Source: Micrasema longulum (taxonomy: Eukaryota > Arthropoda > Insecta > Trichoptera > Brachycentridae). Taken from it: a stretch of 64,000 nucleotides of DNA. This document shows positions 20,291-31,189 of the stretch, piece by piece (the stretch's first letter is position 1; each line of letters begins with the position of its first letter). A program made the position numbers and the translations under genes. The notes under the pieces were generated by a model that ran no database searches, had not been told where the DNA came from, and was given only the letters and a program-made list of their open reading frames with translations. Location: the NCBI GenBank assembly GCA_022494885.1, contig JAGVSM010001140.1, positions 1 to 64,000 of the forward strand, read 5' to 3'.

Positions 20291-20619
20291 TAAAAAATAC
20301 ATTTTTCATTATTTTCACAAAAGTTCTATTATCTCAGTTTCACTTTCCTATGGCTGGCTGCTTTCTGCATAACTGCGTTCAATTGTATCTTAGTGGGACG
20401 TAACATGAGCCAAAAAACTTTTGATGGCATAGAGAAACCAGGTCATTGCGGAATTTTTTGCACCAGAGACCAGGGTAAGCGATAATGGACCTCTTTTAAG
20501 AATCCTTTGACAGTGCATAATTATAAAAATAAATCAAAGTAAGAATACATAGAGAAACAAATATTGAAAAAACAAAACTGTGAATAAAATTTAAAAAAAT
20601 AAATACGTTTTTGGCATCC

Positions 20620-20740
20620 ATTTTTTTAATAACAAATAGTGTTACTAATAACTTCGGAATACAGGCTACGATCACTGTTGATTTTAACTAAAAACAACAA
20701 GTAAAAAAAAATGTATTATATTAATCAGCATTTTTTTCAC
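20620..20740. repeat. Short interspersed repeat, copy 1
   Basis: CCATTTTTTTAATAACAAAT, then GTTACTAATAAC, CTGTTGATTTTAACTA and ATATTAATCA are shared in order with 25385-25515. The class is unknown. Confidence 0.5.
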
Positions 20741-20787
20741 GTATAGCTTTTTGCTGGTTAATATAAATGATTAACACATAATAATTC

Positions 20788-20862
20788 CTTGTTTCCGCAC
20801 TCTGTGGTGCATAAGGCACTGACTGACTTGTTAGGCGATCAGACTTACGCCTTAGGCGCTAG
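20788..20862 (-). mobile_element. SINE-2 fragment
   Basis: On the minus strand CAGTGCCTTATGCACCACAG is the SINE-2 terminal block. A decayed piece of the CCTGAAGCGTAATACTGATC block lies beside it in rearranged order. Confidence 0.5.
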
Positions 20863-20989
20863 TTTAGAAACGAAGGAATACTGCAGCTAAAAAAACTTTT
20901 TAAACGAATATTTTATAAGCGCGTAATTTTTTTACTGTCACTGTTATCAATATGTATATTTTTTGGGTGATTTTTTGCTTTTGAACCAA

Positions 20990-21410
20990 ACTTCAACTTA
21001 GAAATTACAGTACACGGATAATAAAAGAGGCAATTGAAATACATAAACACCCAAATAAAATAAACAAAAACGACTGGTTGAAATCAAAATCGATGTGGTC
21101 CTCGGCACTTCACACGAAAAATGACAAGGAATGTACCTACTGCCGATTGCGACATGGTACAAAGTACTAGTAAATCAATACAGTGAATAAAATCATAATT
21201 AATGCATGTTTAGACATAGTGGTGTTCGCATCTCTATAAATCTGCATGTGATTTATGTATGTTTTGAAATACTACATATATACTAGGGTGAAGGTGTATT
21301 TTAGTATTTCCATGTTGGTGTATGGAGTGTCCTGACGAAGAGACGGGTGCGTCTCGAAACCGGTAGACTTAAAAAGTCGGTAAGTATACTTATATTAATA
21401 TTTACTAACA
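20990..21410 (+). pseudogene. Penelope-like element C-terminus and terminal repeat
   Basis: A frame at about 21017-21170 reads RIIKEAIEIHKHPNKINKND and then WLKSKSMWSSALH. This matches the pattern at the end of the Penelope-like GIY-YIG domain (R-x-x-KEA-x-EI...N...L...W), as I know it from the family. Downstream is non-coding sequence ending in a terminal block with a hammerhead-like motif (21327-21370) and TAAGTATACTTATATTAATA. Reverse transcriptase and the rest are missing. The same terminal block occurs at 3700-3915 and 55625-55780 (-). Confidence 0.6.
21327..21370 (+). ncRNA. Hammerhead-ribozyme-like motif
   Basis: In order: stem I 5' arm GTGTC; core CTGACGA, which fits CUGANGA; stem II GAGACG / CGTCTC with GGTG loop and one extra A before it; GAAA; a minimal stem III in the self-complementary ACCGGT; GTA as the NUH cleavage triplet; then stem I 3' arm starting GAC. 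Stem I pairs GTC with GAC, then weakens. Very short stem III is known for hammerheads of Penelope-like retroelements, and such motifs work best as dimers. Activity is inference. Confidence 0.6.
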
Positions 21411-21616
21411 TTAGTTAAAATCATAAAAAATAAATAAAATTTTGCCATCAATAATTATTTAAAACAAACCGTGAGTTAAATCATAATTATTAACTTAAAT
21501 ATATTTTTAATATTGTTAATAATCTTAAGAAAGACTGTGAATATAAAAATGAATAAAAACATTTATTAACATCATAAATAATTTAACATATTAAATTCGC
21601 ATCAAATCATAATTTT

Positions 21617-21877
21617 TCCGCCTCGTAGTGTAATGGTCAGCGCATTGCCTAGCATGCAAGAGGTCTCGGGTTCGATTCGACCCGTCTTGTTTGATATGAA
21701 AAACTTATTTAAATGGTTGTTTTCACACTAGAATATTTCATAATCTGGTACCTGAAGCGTAATACTGATCATCTAACCTTCATGTAACCAAAATGATCAA
21801 AATACGCTGCGATTGGTATACCAATGAAGTGGCATATGCACTATTCGGTGCAGAAAGGGAATGATGATGATGATAAA
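21617..21877 (+). mobile_element. SINE-2 copy
   Basis: The head CCGCCTCGTAGTGTAATGGT plus the B box GGTTCGATTCG is followed by the SINE-2 body (CTGGTACCTGAAGCGTAATA, GATCATCTAACCTTCATG) and a (GAT)n tail. Slightly longer than the 15110 copy because of extra sequence after the head. Confidence 0.8.
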
Positions 21878-22426
21878 TAATTTATAATAAAACTGACAAT
21901 TTAATAATAATAAACAATTATAAACTATATAATGATACATAAAAAAGTTTTTTCATACCTATATTTAATTTTAAAAACAAATTGAATGCACAAAACAATC
22001 AAATAGAAACCAATATTGTGCAAAATAAATTAACAAAATACGGATATCAATCAGTTAACAACATACCTCAAACATGTTTTTCAAACATCTGTGGTGTTTA
22101 TAATTATGGATTTAAAACCCAATGCGTATGCAGTACTTTATTGAATTAAAAATATTAATTACTTCTTGAAAGTTTTGCATTATCGAGAACCCTAGTTGAC
22201 GCCATCCTCGTTCTTTTCTCTTCCTCAAGCCTGTACCTTGAGGAGTCGACTAGAATGTAGCAAGCCCGACGATGTGGCGTCTGATGATGATGCTTCATAT
22301 AGAATATTTATTAGCTCACTGCTTATTGCGGACAGAGTACTAGTAATTAATTTGTATTCATTAATATGCGAGAAAAACATTGACAAATAAGGCATCGAAA
22401 GATTTATATTGTAATTTTATAAAGAT

Positions 22427-22825
22427 ACTAGCGGTCCCGACCGTCGCGACGCGACGTTGTCCTGCCCGAACGTTGGCTTGGCTGCTATTAGCTTGGAAAA
22501 ATACTTTTCATTGATTAGTATGTACCAAGGTACTTGTTAATGATTGAATTCAAAATCCAAAAATTGTTAGTATTCAAACATTGAATTTAAGTAGATACCT
22601 AGGTACTTGTTTTATGTCAAATTCCAAAACAAAAAGGATTATTTTTTTTAATATCGAATTCTTTTAGCAAGTGTCAAACTCGGCTCTTCTCACCAACAGG
22701 GGTGCACTTTATTCATGAATGCTATTTTTAAAAATGAATGAAATATCAGTTAATATCATTTTAGTATTACTAAAAATCCAGTAAAAATAAATTAATGAGA
22801 AGAAACTATAAGAAATGTTAGGAAA
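22427..22825 (+). repeat. Interspersed repeat T, copy 2
   Basis: It starts GATACTAGCGGTCCCGACCG and carries a small local duplication (CGACGCGACG) before TTGTCCTGCC. The blocks GAACGTTGGCTTGGCTGCTA, CTCGGCTCTTCTCACCAACA and GTGCACTTTATTCATGAATG follow, then AAATCCAGTAAAAATAAATT. Same order as 1-355 on the opposite strand. Confidence 0.8.
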
Positions 22826-23106
22826 TAATCTAATTGGGATCCATAAAAAGCAAATGTCGTTTGTAATCATTCAAAAATAAACTTATTTTAAACACATAAA
22901 AACCACATTATTCCATTTTTTGTATGAGTACATCCATTCTCGTCGAATGCGGTAGATAGATAAAAAAAAGATTTATGCTTCTTATTTTTTTTTTCAAAAT
23001 TCTATTGAATTTTTAAATATTTACGAACACGCGCAGTGCAAAGATCTATATTTTTCTGAAAGCCGCACGTAAAAAAGTGACATCACACGTACAGAAGAAT
23101 TATATA

Positions 23107-23463
23107 AACACTGTTTTTCAGAGCCAGACCGCGAAACTTCAGAGAAACATTTTTTTTTTTAATTTTAACTTAAAATGTAGTAAATCCTTAATTTCTCTGA
23201 CAAGCAGTCCCTCCACAAACCGTTGTCCGTTGGCTTTGTTGGTCAAATACGTTTTTATCCCAATTTTTAGTTGTCGGGGAGGGGTAGGGGTTTGCGGAAG
23301 GGATGCTTGTCCGAAAAATGAAAGATTTACTCCATTTCAAGATCATAACATTTTTTAATTTTTTTAAATTACCTTTTGGAAAAATTTCATTGGGATTTTT
23401 TTAAAGCTTACCATGAGGAATGTTTCTCTGAAGTTTCGCTGTCTGGCCCTGAAAAACTGTGTT
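23107..23463. mobile_element. MITE with ~45-bp terminal inverted repeats
   Basis: The left end AACACTGTTTTTCAGAGCCA, continuing GACCGCGAAACTTCAGAG, is matched on the reverse of the right end by AACACAGTTTTTCAGGGCCA and GACAGCGAAACTTCAGAG. The arms are about 45 bp with three mismatches. Total length is about 357 bp. The interior is T-rich and non-coding. Flanks are TATAAA and TTTAAA, so the target duplication, and with it the superfamily, is unclear. Confidence 0.7.
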
Positions 23464-23699
23464 TAAAGGACAATTGCAGGAGTCATCTTCAGGGTATTTC
23501 TTCAAATGAATGCGAACAGAAGTTGACAAAAAAATACTCACTTTTGTCTACCTGACATTTCGTTTTGAAGGCTTGTAATCAAATAAAATAAAAAAGTAAA
23601 AGCAAATGCAATAGCTTGTTTAAGAACAGAAATTTTAATTTCGAATGACGTACGACATACAACCTTTAACATGTTTTTGCATTAACATATTACAATACA

Positions 23700-24150
23700 G
23701 ATATGGAACATTTTCGAGAAGGTAATATAGAAGTCTAGGCATCTAAAGGGCTTATGACCTGTCATTGGCTGGTTCAAGTGGCCACTTTACACACTGTGTA
23801 ACATTCGCCATTCTGCCCATATTTGAACATCTAAATTCCTTTCATTCTTTCACATGTTGATTTTTGTGAAGTTAAAGAGCTGAAACCTTTATTTATGTGG
23901 GTGAGATTCATCTAATTGATTTATTTCACCTACATACTAGGCAAGGCTTATTATTTTTTCAAAATCTTATTCTTCATGAACCAGGTAGATTTATCCAGTT
24001 TGTTTAAGTGGTCACTTTACACACTGTGTAACATTCAGTATTCTGCCCGTATTTGAACATCTAAATTTCTTCAGTTCTTTCATCTGTTGATATTTGTGAA
24101 GTTAAATCGCTCAAACCTGCGAGTGAGATTCATCTAATCGAATTATTCAC
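23700..24150 (+). mobile_element. MITE M, with internal partial duplication
   Basis: The first unit (about 23715-23945) has GGGCTTATGACCTGTCATTG and GCCACTTTACACACTGTGTA, then TTTGTGAAGTTAAAGAGCTG and GTGAGATTCATCTAATTGA. A second partial copy of the same 3' half starts at about 24005 (TCACTTTACACACTGTGTAA) and ends GTGAGATTCATCTAATCGA. The two are tandem direct copies. Confidence 0.65.
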
Positions 24151-24599
24151 CTACATTTTGTTTTTCTATTAGTGCTCATTTTTAAATTTGAAAATAAGAA
24201 CAACACAACTTATGTTAACACCATACATACTCATTTTTCATTTTAAAACGAATTTATATGCGTGTGTTTGCACACAAATAAAATTAAATGTATGTATTGA
24301 AAATGATATCTACAAATAGTTTACCAATACAATTATCGCCAAGTAAACCAATTACTACAAAATTATATTATAGTACATCCATCCGTACGTATTAATGCTG
24401 CAACCAATTAGTAAAAAGCATGAAACAAGTTTGATAAATTAAGAGTTTGTGCATTCGATAATCAGTACCCTATTGATTCAGGAGATCGATTTCCCTGAAA
24501 CTTTTCCTATCGCTGTTATCAGTAGAGATTTGATGGTTGCCAATATCTGTCAGAAACTCTCACAACGCATTGCTTACATACCTCCATCTCATTCCAGGT

Positions 24600-25060
24600 G
24601 TATCTTTGTTTTAGTACAAGAAAGAGAGAGGTACAATCATAAATGATCGGAAGTCTCCGGAAAAACTCGGTTGAGAGAGCGTCGCATTGTATACTTTTCC
24701 CGCTCGATTTACGTAATCGCGCCTTCTCGGTCTCGAGGATTGAAATCCACGAGTAAGAGAGAGAAGGCGTATTAGACTTTTGAAATATTCATCCGTGACG
24801 TCAGACAGGTTCAATACGTTCATGATATCCTTTGTCTCTTTCGTGCATTCGGGCGACAAACGGCGCGGGTGTGAGACAGTGATATACTACTAAAATATTC
24901 ATCCGTAACGCCAAATGCACCCGCTATAAACATAAGGCTACATCCGCGGAAAGAGAAAAAAATCATTTAGAGGTTAGGAAAAATCACTTGTAACGAAAAG
25001 TGTGTAGAGAAAACGCGCCGAAGAAAAACTACGTAAAGCATTTCATAGTTTCCTTTTTGT
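24600..25060. other. GC-richer unassigned block
   Basis: Richer in CpG than its surroundings (CGCGCCTTCTCGGTCTCGAG, GGGCGACAAACGGCGCGGG). It holds a short direct repeat, AAATATTCATCCGTGACGTC at about 24783 and AAATATTCATCCGTAACGCC at about 24893, and TGACGTCA at 24796-24803. The 82-codon minus-strand frame (24611-24859) has no motif I recognise. It could be unique host DNA or an old element. Confidence 0.3.
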
Positions 25061-25384
25061 TTCAGTATACTCAAATATTGTTATTTATAAATTTGACACA
25101 TAACCATAGTGTTTTCAATGTACTGTAATTCTAATACTCTTATACCTTTAAGTGTATGGAGTGTACTGATTTGGGTTGATTTAATTGTGTATGTTAGACA
25201 AATATTTGAGAATAATCAATTTCATTCGATGTTTATGGATACACGTTTTGTCAATTTGAAGGTTAAAATACATGTTACATAATAATATATGTACAAATAC
25301 ACACACTTGTACACATTCAATTATATTTATCTCAAATATACGAAAGACATTATAAAGTTAAAACAAAATCATATTTTGCAAGTT

Positions 25385-25515
25385 GTCAGCCATTTTTTTT
25401 AACAAATATTGTAACTAGTAACCACACAATATTAACTATGATCCCTGTTGATTTTAATTCAAAACAACAATTAAAACAAAAAAATAGTATCATATTAATC
25501 AAGATTCAAAAGATA
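25385..25515. repeat. Short interspersed repeat, copy 2
   Basis: It matches 20620-20740 through GCCATTTTTTTTAACAAAT, CCCTGTTGATTTTAATTCAA and CATATTAATCA. Confidence 0.5.
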
Positions 25516-25821
25516 ATCAAAAAGTACATAATATGCACTCCATTGGATTGAGAAAAGAGATAAGTGAATTCTTCACTAAATGGGATTAAATGGATTGGAC
25601 ATGATCACTTCGCCGAAATGATTACAAAACTTTTTAAAAGCCTCGAAATTATTTTTGGAAGCCACCAGATCTGTATATCCGACAGGTTCTATAGCACGGC
25701 CACGGATAGTAGCGAGAAATTCCATTCGGTTATTATTTCCAACACAAATATGTGAATAATTACAACAATCGTCAAAAATGTATAAAAAAACAATATACGT
25801 CTTGTCCTAATTTTTTATTAC

Positions 25822-25898
25822 TATCGCTACCATTTCCGTTCCCTTTCCGCACCTAATGGTGCATGGAGCACTGCATTGGTACACCAATCGCTACGTAT
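25822..25898 (-). mobile_element. SINE-2 3' fragment
   Basis: On the minus strand ATTGGTGTACCAATGCAGTG is followed by CACCATTAGGTGCGGAAAGG, the last third of SINE-2. Confidence 0.65.
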
Positions 25899-25904
25899 AT
25901 TTTT

Positions 25905-26235
25905 CATTTTTGTTACACGAATCTTCTTTCTAATTCTCAAAGCACCCTCCCATCTATAATTCCTCTTTCTTCTCTAACTTGCCCATGCCGCTCGACTGTG
26001 GAATCATCTCCCATCCACCATCAAAAATGTTTCTACAGTATTTCTATTTAAATAAAAAAACATCTCCTTTATCTTCTTCAATACCTCCTTCGTTCCTTTT
26101 TATTTCTTTCTCCCATTGAGTAACAGATTGATATAAGGTTATTTATATAAAAATGCAGTTTTTTGTATCTCTTTTGCTTTTTATTTTATTTTCTATTGAA
26201 TATGTTTTGTAACTTGAATTATATAAATAAAACAT
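25905..26235 (+). pseudogene. LINE C-terminal fragment and 3' UTR
   Basis: A frame near 25990-26048 reads RLWNHLPSTIKNVSTVFLFK and then a stop: the xLWNxLPxxI...FK ending typical of non-LTR retrotransposons. The preceding part needs a frameshift. A pyrimidine-rich untranslated region and an ATAAATAAAAC end follow. Confidence 0.5.
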
Positions 26236-26332
26236 ATCTTTTGTTGGTTGGTTGGAAAAAATGGCATTTAGCAATCCAATGTACGATTTACATCATGTGC
26301 AAAAAGTTAAATAGATAAAATAAAATAAATAA

Positions 26333-26430
26333 GATGATCGCTCTTACGCTTCAGGGGCCAGTCCAGGGACTATGAAATATTTTAGGGTAAAAACACTTAT
26401 CAAAATCAATATTGCATGTCGACCATATAT
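26333..26430 (-). mobile_element. SINE-2 body fragment
   Basis: The minus strand reads CTGGACTGGCCCCTGAAGCG and TAAGAGCGATCATC, preceded by AATATTTCATAGTCC. Head and tail are missing. Confidence 0.6.
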
Positions 26431-26504
26431 ATAAATATATGTATACATATAATTGGATATTTTTTGTGAAAATCACCTCGTAGGGCGCTGTGCAATAAAT
26501 AAGT

Positions 26505-27295
26505 ATCCCTGCACGTCTAGCAGCTACAGAGCGCATGGACGGTAAGTAATCTAGCCCCCATTTATATTTTGTTTCAATTTGACAGTAAAGTAAAGTGTTT
26601 AAATGATAAAAACATGATAAAACTAACAACAACAACAACAACAAACCATCACGCCGTTTTACCGTAGGGGTAGGCAGAGAGGATAGAACGCCATAACACT
26701 CTATCTTGGCATACAGACCTCGCTTCCTCTACATTCATACATCTTCTTATGCACGCACGCCGATTATTTCTACTTTTGACATGTCCATCTTCAAGTATTT
26801 GATGGAACTGATCGTGCCATGTCTTTCTCGGTCTTCCTCGTTTTCTGCATCCATCAACATTTGCATCGTAGATCCTTTTAGTCGTTCTTTCGCTGTCCAT
26901 TCGCTCTACATGTCCAAACCAACGCAGCACCCCTTTCTTGATTCTGTCAATAATGCATGTCTCAGCCTTACACACTTCACGGATCTCGACATTTGTGCAC
27001 CTATCATACATCGTTTTACCACACATTCGCCTGAGGGATCGCATTTCGACAGCATTCAACCTACTTTCATCATTATTTTTCCAATTCCATACTTCGCTCC
27101 CATACATGATAAAACTATTTTTTTTTAATAGGAGTTAGATTATAACAAGTCTTGCAGCTACTGAGCGCATGGACTGTTGAAATTCTAGACCCCATTTACC
27201 ATATTTATAGTTGGTAACATTTACCTATTGAAGCAAAATTATCAATCGTCCTGCAGCTACAAAGCGCATGGACGAGTGGAATTCTAGCAACTTAA
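26505..27295 (+). repeat. Three ~97-bp-type repeat units, split by an RTE
   Basis: GCAGCTACAGAGCGCATGGA occurs at about 26519, GCAGCTACTGAGCGCATGGA at about 27155 and GCAGCTACAAAGCGCATGGA at about 27251. After the first two comes a TCTAGMCCCCATTTA block. The last two are about 97 bp apart, as in a short tandem array. The first is separated from them by the RTE 3' end at 26630-27110, which suggests the retroelement landed in an existing array. Confidence 0.6.
26630..27110 (-). pseudogene. RTE-type LINE C-terminus, young copy 1
   Basis: The minus-strand frame 26649-27107 is open for 152 codons. It starts MYGSEVWNWKNNDESRLNAV, continues EMRSLRRMCGKTMYDR and LRWFGHVERMD, then RKRGRPRKTWHDQ, NNRRACIRRCMNVEEARSVC and DRVLWRSILSAYP. 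This is the C-terminus of an RTE-type retrotransposon, downstream of the reverse transcriptase. The 3' end is a GTT microsatellite (AACAACAACAACAAC on the plus strand), the tail type RTE elements carry. It is cut off at about 27110, just upstream of MYGSE. It differs by only three residues and one frameshift from 52880-53405. Confidence 0.8.
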
Positions 27296-27299
27296 AATT

Positions 27300-28520
27300 A
27301 TATCAATAAATTTACAAAAAATAAACATTAAAAAGAGTGGATATTTTTTTTTAAAAGGAAACAATAAATAAATAAAGCATGTCAACAATAATGTCTTTTT
27401 TTATTTCGTAGGATTAAAAAAATAATTTAAAAAAAAAATATTATTATAAAATTACGAAACAAATAAATTTCACAATATTTTAAATCTATATTATTTCATG
27501 GCGATGTTAGCACTATTATTTCAGTTATTGCTGTTTAAATTTCGCAATAAAAAAAGGGAGGGATGATGTTTGTAATTGCCATTATTTCAGCAAAGTTTAA
27601 TAGATATCTTTTTACAAAGTCGTTGTATTTTATTCGCTGGTTAACAAGTCTATGAAATAACTGGTTTTTGACGAGCCATAACACGCTGTCGACAGTAGAA
27701 GGTACATAAAATATATAACTGTTAACAAATTTTTACATTGGATCTCATTACAGCTCTTGGGATCAAAACACCTGAAGGTAATTTTCAGGCACCTCAATGA
27801 AAATAATCAAGTTGTTCACTCTATCGATTTGCCTGTCTGTCACATAATAAGAACTTTTTATTCAGGGTGGCGGCTCAATTAAATGACTTATGGAGGTTAT
27901 GCTTAGTTTGAAATAATAATGTTACCTATTTGAGTAAATAATGCCACTGAATAGTACCTAGTAACTACATACATAAATGAATAAATTTATATTTTAATTT
28001 TATAACTTTATATAAATATGAAGTCACCATTTTTGTCTGTAATAATAAGTTGATGAATGTGTTAGTAAGGTTATAAAAAAAAACGTTCAGTATATTTTTT
28101 TAAATATTTAGTGAAAATCGTTTACCATACAAAACGTTTGTATGTGTATATTTATGTTTTTCCTTTTTTTTAAAAAAATGTTATTACTATTTAATTTTAT
28201 TTTTACATCTGAGCATGTTTTTTATTCTTTATTTCAATTCTTAACTTTTAATTACTCTAACAAATTTTCTTCAGTTTTAATATTATTTCCATTTGTAAAT
28301 ACTCACTACAAACTACAAACTTTGAAATATCTTTTTTTAATTAAATTTTAATTTTTAAACAACTTTTTTTTTCCTTCTCTTTTTTATACTTTCATATAAC
28401 CTTACATATAATTGCTTTATAATATGGAAACTTCACTGGTCCATTAGAGTTAACACTAATTGTCTAAAATATTAAATGTAACTGTACTGTATGTTTCCTA
28501 GATAAAAGAAATTAAAATAA
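27300..28520. other. Unassigned AT-rich DNA
   Basis: No element was recognised. Open frames such as 28142-28351 are low-complexity F/L-rich translations of T-rich DNA. Confidence 0.4.
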
Positions 28521-28529
28521 ATAAAATAA

Positions 28530-28925
28530 AACATTCCCGTTTCGTACAATATGGAAATATCTATTCTATAAAATATTTGAAATGGGTTCAAAAAACTTAA
28601 TCGTATTCTCAAAATCAATATTGATATTGTGGATATGGTTTTCATACATAATTTAAGAATTAAATTAATTTTAAAAATGTCTCCTCGAAAACGCGACATG
28701 TTTGACCTTGACAATTGTGACGCCAAGATTCGTGACGTAACGAAGTTCAAAATTTAACCGAATCGATAGTGACATAGTGGGGACGTGGCCGATTGTAAAT
28801 ACCTTCTCCAAGTTAAATGAGTGATTATTTGTAAGAATATGTTTTCCAAACTCTTACACATTAAAACAACAAAAAAAAGGCTGTGAATAACAATTGAAAT
28901 ATTATTAATAATCAAAGAAGTTTAA
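28530..28925 (+). mobile_element. Repeat K, copy 1 (diverged)
   Basis: It shares GTGGATATGGTTTTCATACA, AAAACGCGACATGTTTGACC, TTGTGACGCCAAGATTCGTG and a GTGGGGACGTGGCCGATTG block with 36373-36760 and 47510-47890. Non-coding. Boundaries are approximate. Confidence 0.6.
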
Positions 28926-29425
28926 GCAATGGTCCTATTTTGGTCTCCCAGTTTCTATAACCTCAGTTCTCCCTTAGCCTCACCCACTCTACCCTCACAG
29001 TGTATTTTTTTGTATTTTAGATATTATTTATTTTTTTCACATAATAAACAATAATTAGTAATAAAAATAATGTGACCTCGCTGGAGTGGGGTGGGGTTTC
29101 CAGAGCCAAAGACACTTAATATTATACTTTTTTTAAATATTTTTACATGTGAGAATATACAAAGAAGACTTAATATTCAGAAAAAATTAACAAAATGTTT
29201 AGACAGTTTTATACACAACGTATTTATGTTTACATTTCATTTATGTATACTTATATTATTTATATCGAAAACGCACAATAAAATAACATAAACATAACAT
29301 AAACTAAACATTTGTGGAGCAGTTGGTTCAATATTGGTCAGGGCAATAATGAGACAATTTATTTTACTTCTACCCAGCTACAATATCCATTTTTATAGCC
29401 TTTTTGAACATTTTCTAATTACTAA

Positions 29426-29824
29426 TGAGGAAGTTCAGTGTCTTTCCTTTATTCTTTTAATTATTAATAGAATATTGAAGAAGGCCAAATTTTTATTTTA
29501 TGCTTATATATCGTATTATCAGCGCTATGATTTTTTAAAGTTATGTATTTCTGAAAAAACTCCGCCTGTGACGTTAGAGGTTGTTATATGACAGTTCTTC
29601 CGATTAGTTCGTGTATGGTGACCAAACCGGATATTCTCAAAGCTCTCATATCATCGAATGAACCAGTGACGTCATTTAAAGTAGTGCATTTTTATTGAAA
29701 TATTTATTCTTATTTTTTTCGTACATTTAAAAAAAAAATTAATCTACAATTTAATGTTCTAATTTTTACCGCGCGCAAGAAAACATTTTTTGTATCTAAT
29801 TTCCCGTAGGGCTGAAGTTCCTCA
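29426..29824 (-). mobile_element. MITE E, complete reverse copy
   Basis: The element is 399 bp. The left end TGAGGAAGTTCAGTGTC and right end GGGCTGAAGTTCCTCA are the inverted ends seen at 18866-19286. TGACGTCA lies at 29667-29674; the second palindrome is mutated (TGTGACGTTAG). Confidence 0.8.
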
Positions 29825-29825
29825 T

Positions 29826-30060
29826 TGTTTTAATGGACAGTGGAAGTAGGTTATAGATTTTACTTACATAGTACTCAAAATCCCTTTGTTCGAGTGAGGT
29901 AATCGTTTGTATTTGTTTAAGTTGTCTTTGTGTTGAGGATCTAGTGATTATATTTTTTGTATGTGTTGTATTGTTGGGATTGTGTCTTTCGTTTAAGTGT
30001 GAATAGTTTTTGAATGTGTAAGCGAGTATTGTTTTAGCGTATAAATGCTTTGATGGCATA
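29826..30060 (-). pseudogene. LINE D C-terminal fragment
   Basis: The minus strand reads RSSTQRQLKQIQTITSLEQR and then DFEYYVSKIYNLLPLSIKT, a non-LTR retrotransposon C-terminus. It resembles 58556-58800 (YYSVKVYNLLSLSIK). MITE E sits directly at its 3' side, ending at 29824, so the MITE probably inserted into this LINE. Confidence 0.6.
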
Positions 30061-30609
30061 TACTATGTACTACTTAATATGTCATATATGAAATATACAT
30101 ATCATATTTTAAGTCATATATAGAATATACATGTCATATATTATGTTAGTATATAATTTAAAAAAAAACAAAATTATTTCATTTTAATATATTGAATAAT
30201 TAGTTATTGCTTCAAATGTTAAAAATATTGTGTTTTTACTTACGATAATTTTAAGTTTTTTTTTAAATTTGCATAATGTTGATAAATACTAAGAAGTGTC
30301 ATATCTTAAAATATGACTGCCTTTTGGCTTATGACGGCAGTATTACAGTCGTTCGATTTCACTGAGGTATATAACTAGAGTAAGCATGAGCGTTCGAAAT
30401 ATGGTCCCTCAACCTGCGGCCAATTGGCATATGTTCGATAGAACGGACTTTTGTCCGTTGCTAGCCGGCTACTTTTCTCCTCGCAATTACTAAAATTCCT
30501 ATGTACGCTAAGATACTGCAAAAATCGATCTGGAAAAGCGGTGATATAACCTTTCACCGGTAAGTAATGTTCTTATCTGAATCAATGCCACTAATTTTTT
30601 TTCGACAAG

Positions 30610-30679
30610 CGCCTGGGCGCAGTTGGTTAGACGGCTATTTGTAAAACTGGCGTCGCGGGTTCGATTTCCGCCAGTTGCA
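30610..30679 (+). mobile_element. tRNA-like SINE head, third type
   Basis: GGGCGCAGTTGGTTAGACGG (A-box-like) and CGCGGGTTCGATTTCCGCC (B box) lie about 35 bp apart, as in a tRNA. The cloverleaf stems are incomplete and a non-tRNA body follows, so it is probably SINE-derived. No second copy was seen. Confidence 0.45.
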
Positions 30680-31189
30680 AGAAAAATATCCAAGAAAGAT
30701 TTTTTCTCAATTGGTCTGGATGTTGTGGTGTATTTTTCATTACCTCCTTCCGTATCCCCTCTATCCCACCTGCTGACAAGCCTCAAATCATCTCTATATA
30801 CTATATCTCAAGTTCGATTTACGATACACATTATAGTTAAAACTTGCTCGCGATCTATGTATAAACGAGAAACGTGCGTTTTTATTTAAACATTGTACCT
30901 GTGAACTGTTTTTATTACATGTGCATATATTTATTCTGAGACTCTTACTCTGAGATTCTGATAAAAATAAAACGAAGTCGGACAAAATTTTTGTGTTCGG
31001 AAAACGGACAACGAAACCTCGATCCTGTCGATTTAAGCTAAGCAAAATCAGTCCTACGTACAGTTGTCTTTTTTACTGAATATTGGGGAGGCATTCGCGA
31101 GAGAGTGCCGGAAAAACAATGTTCAGATACCTTTTCATAAAAATTCCCGGATACCCTTTTCTCTTGAAGACGTAGTGTGGCGTGTTCCG

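Noticed and set aside
24611..24859. Possible small host gene in the GC-richer block
   Set aside because: 82 codons, no motif, no splice or promoter evidence, no second line of support; left as unassigned.
26706..27128. Plus-strand frames of 140 and 66 codons opposite the RTE fragment
   Set aside because: Antisense shadows of the RTE coding strand. The same applies to 52891-53319 on the minus strand.
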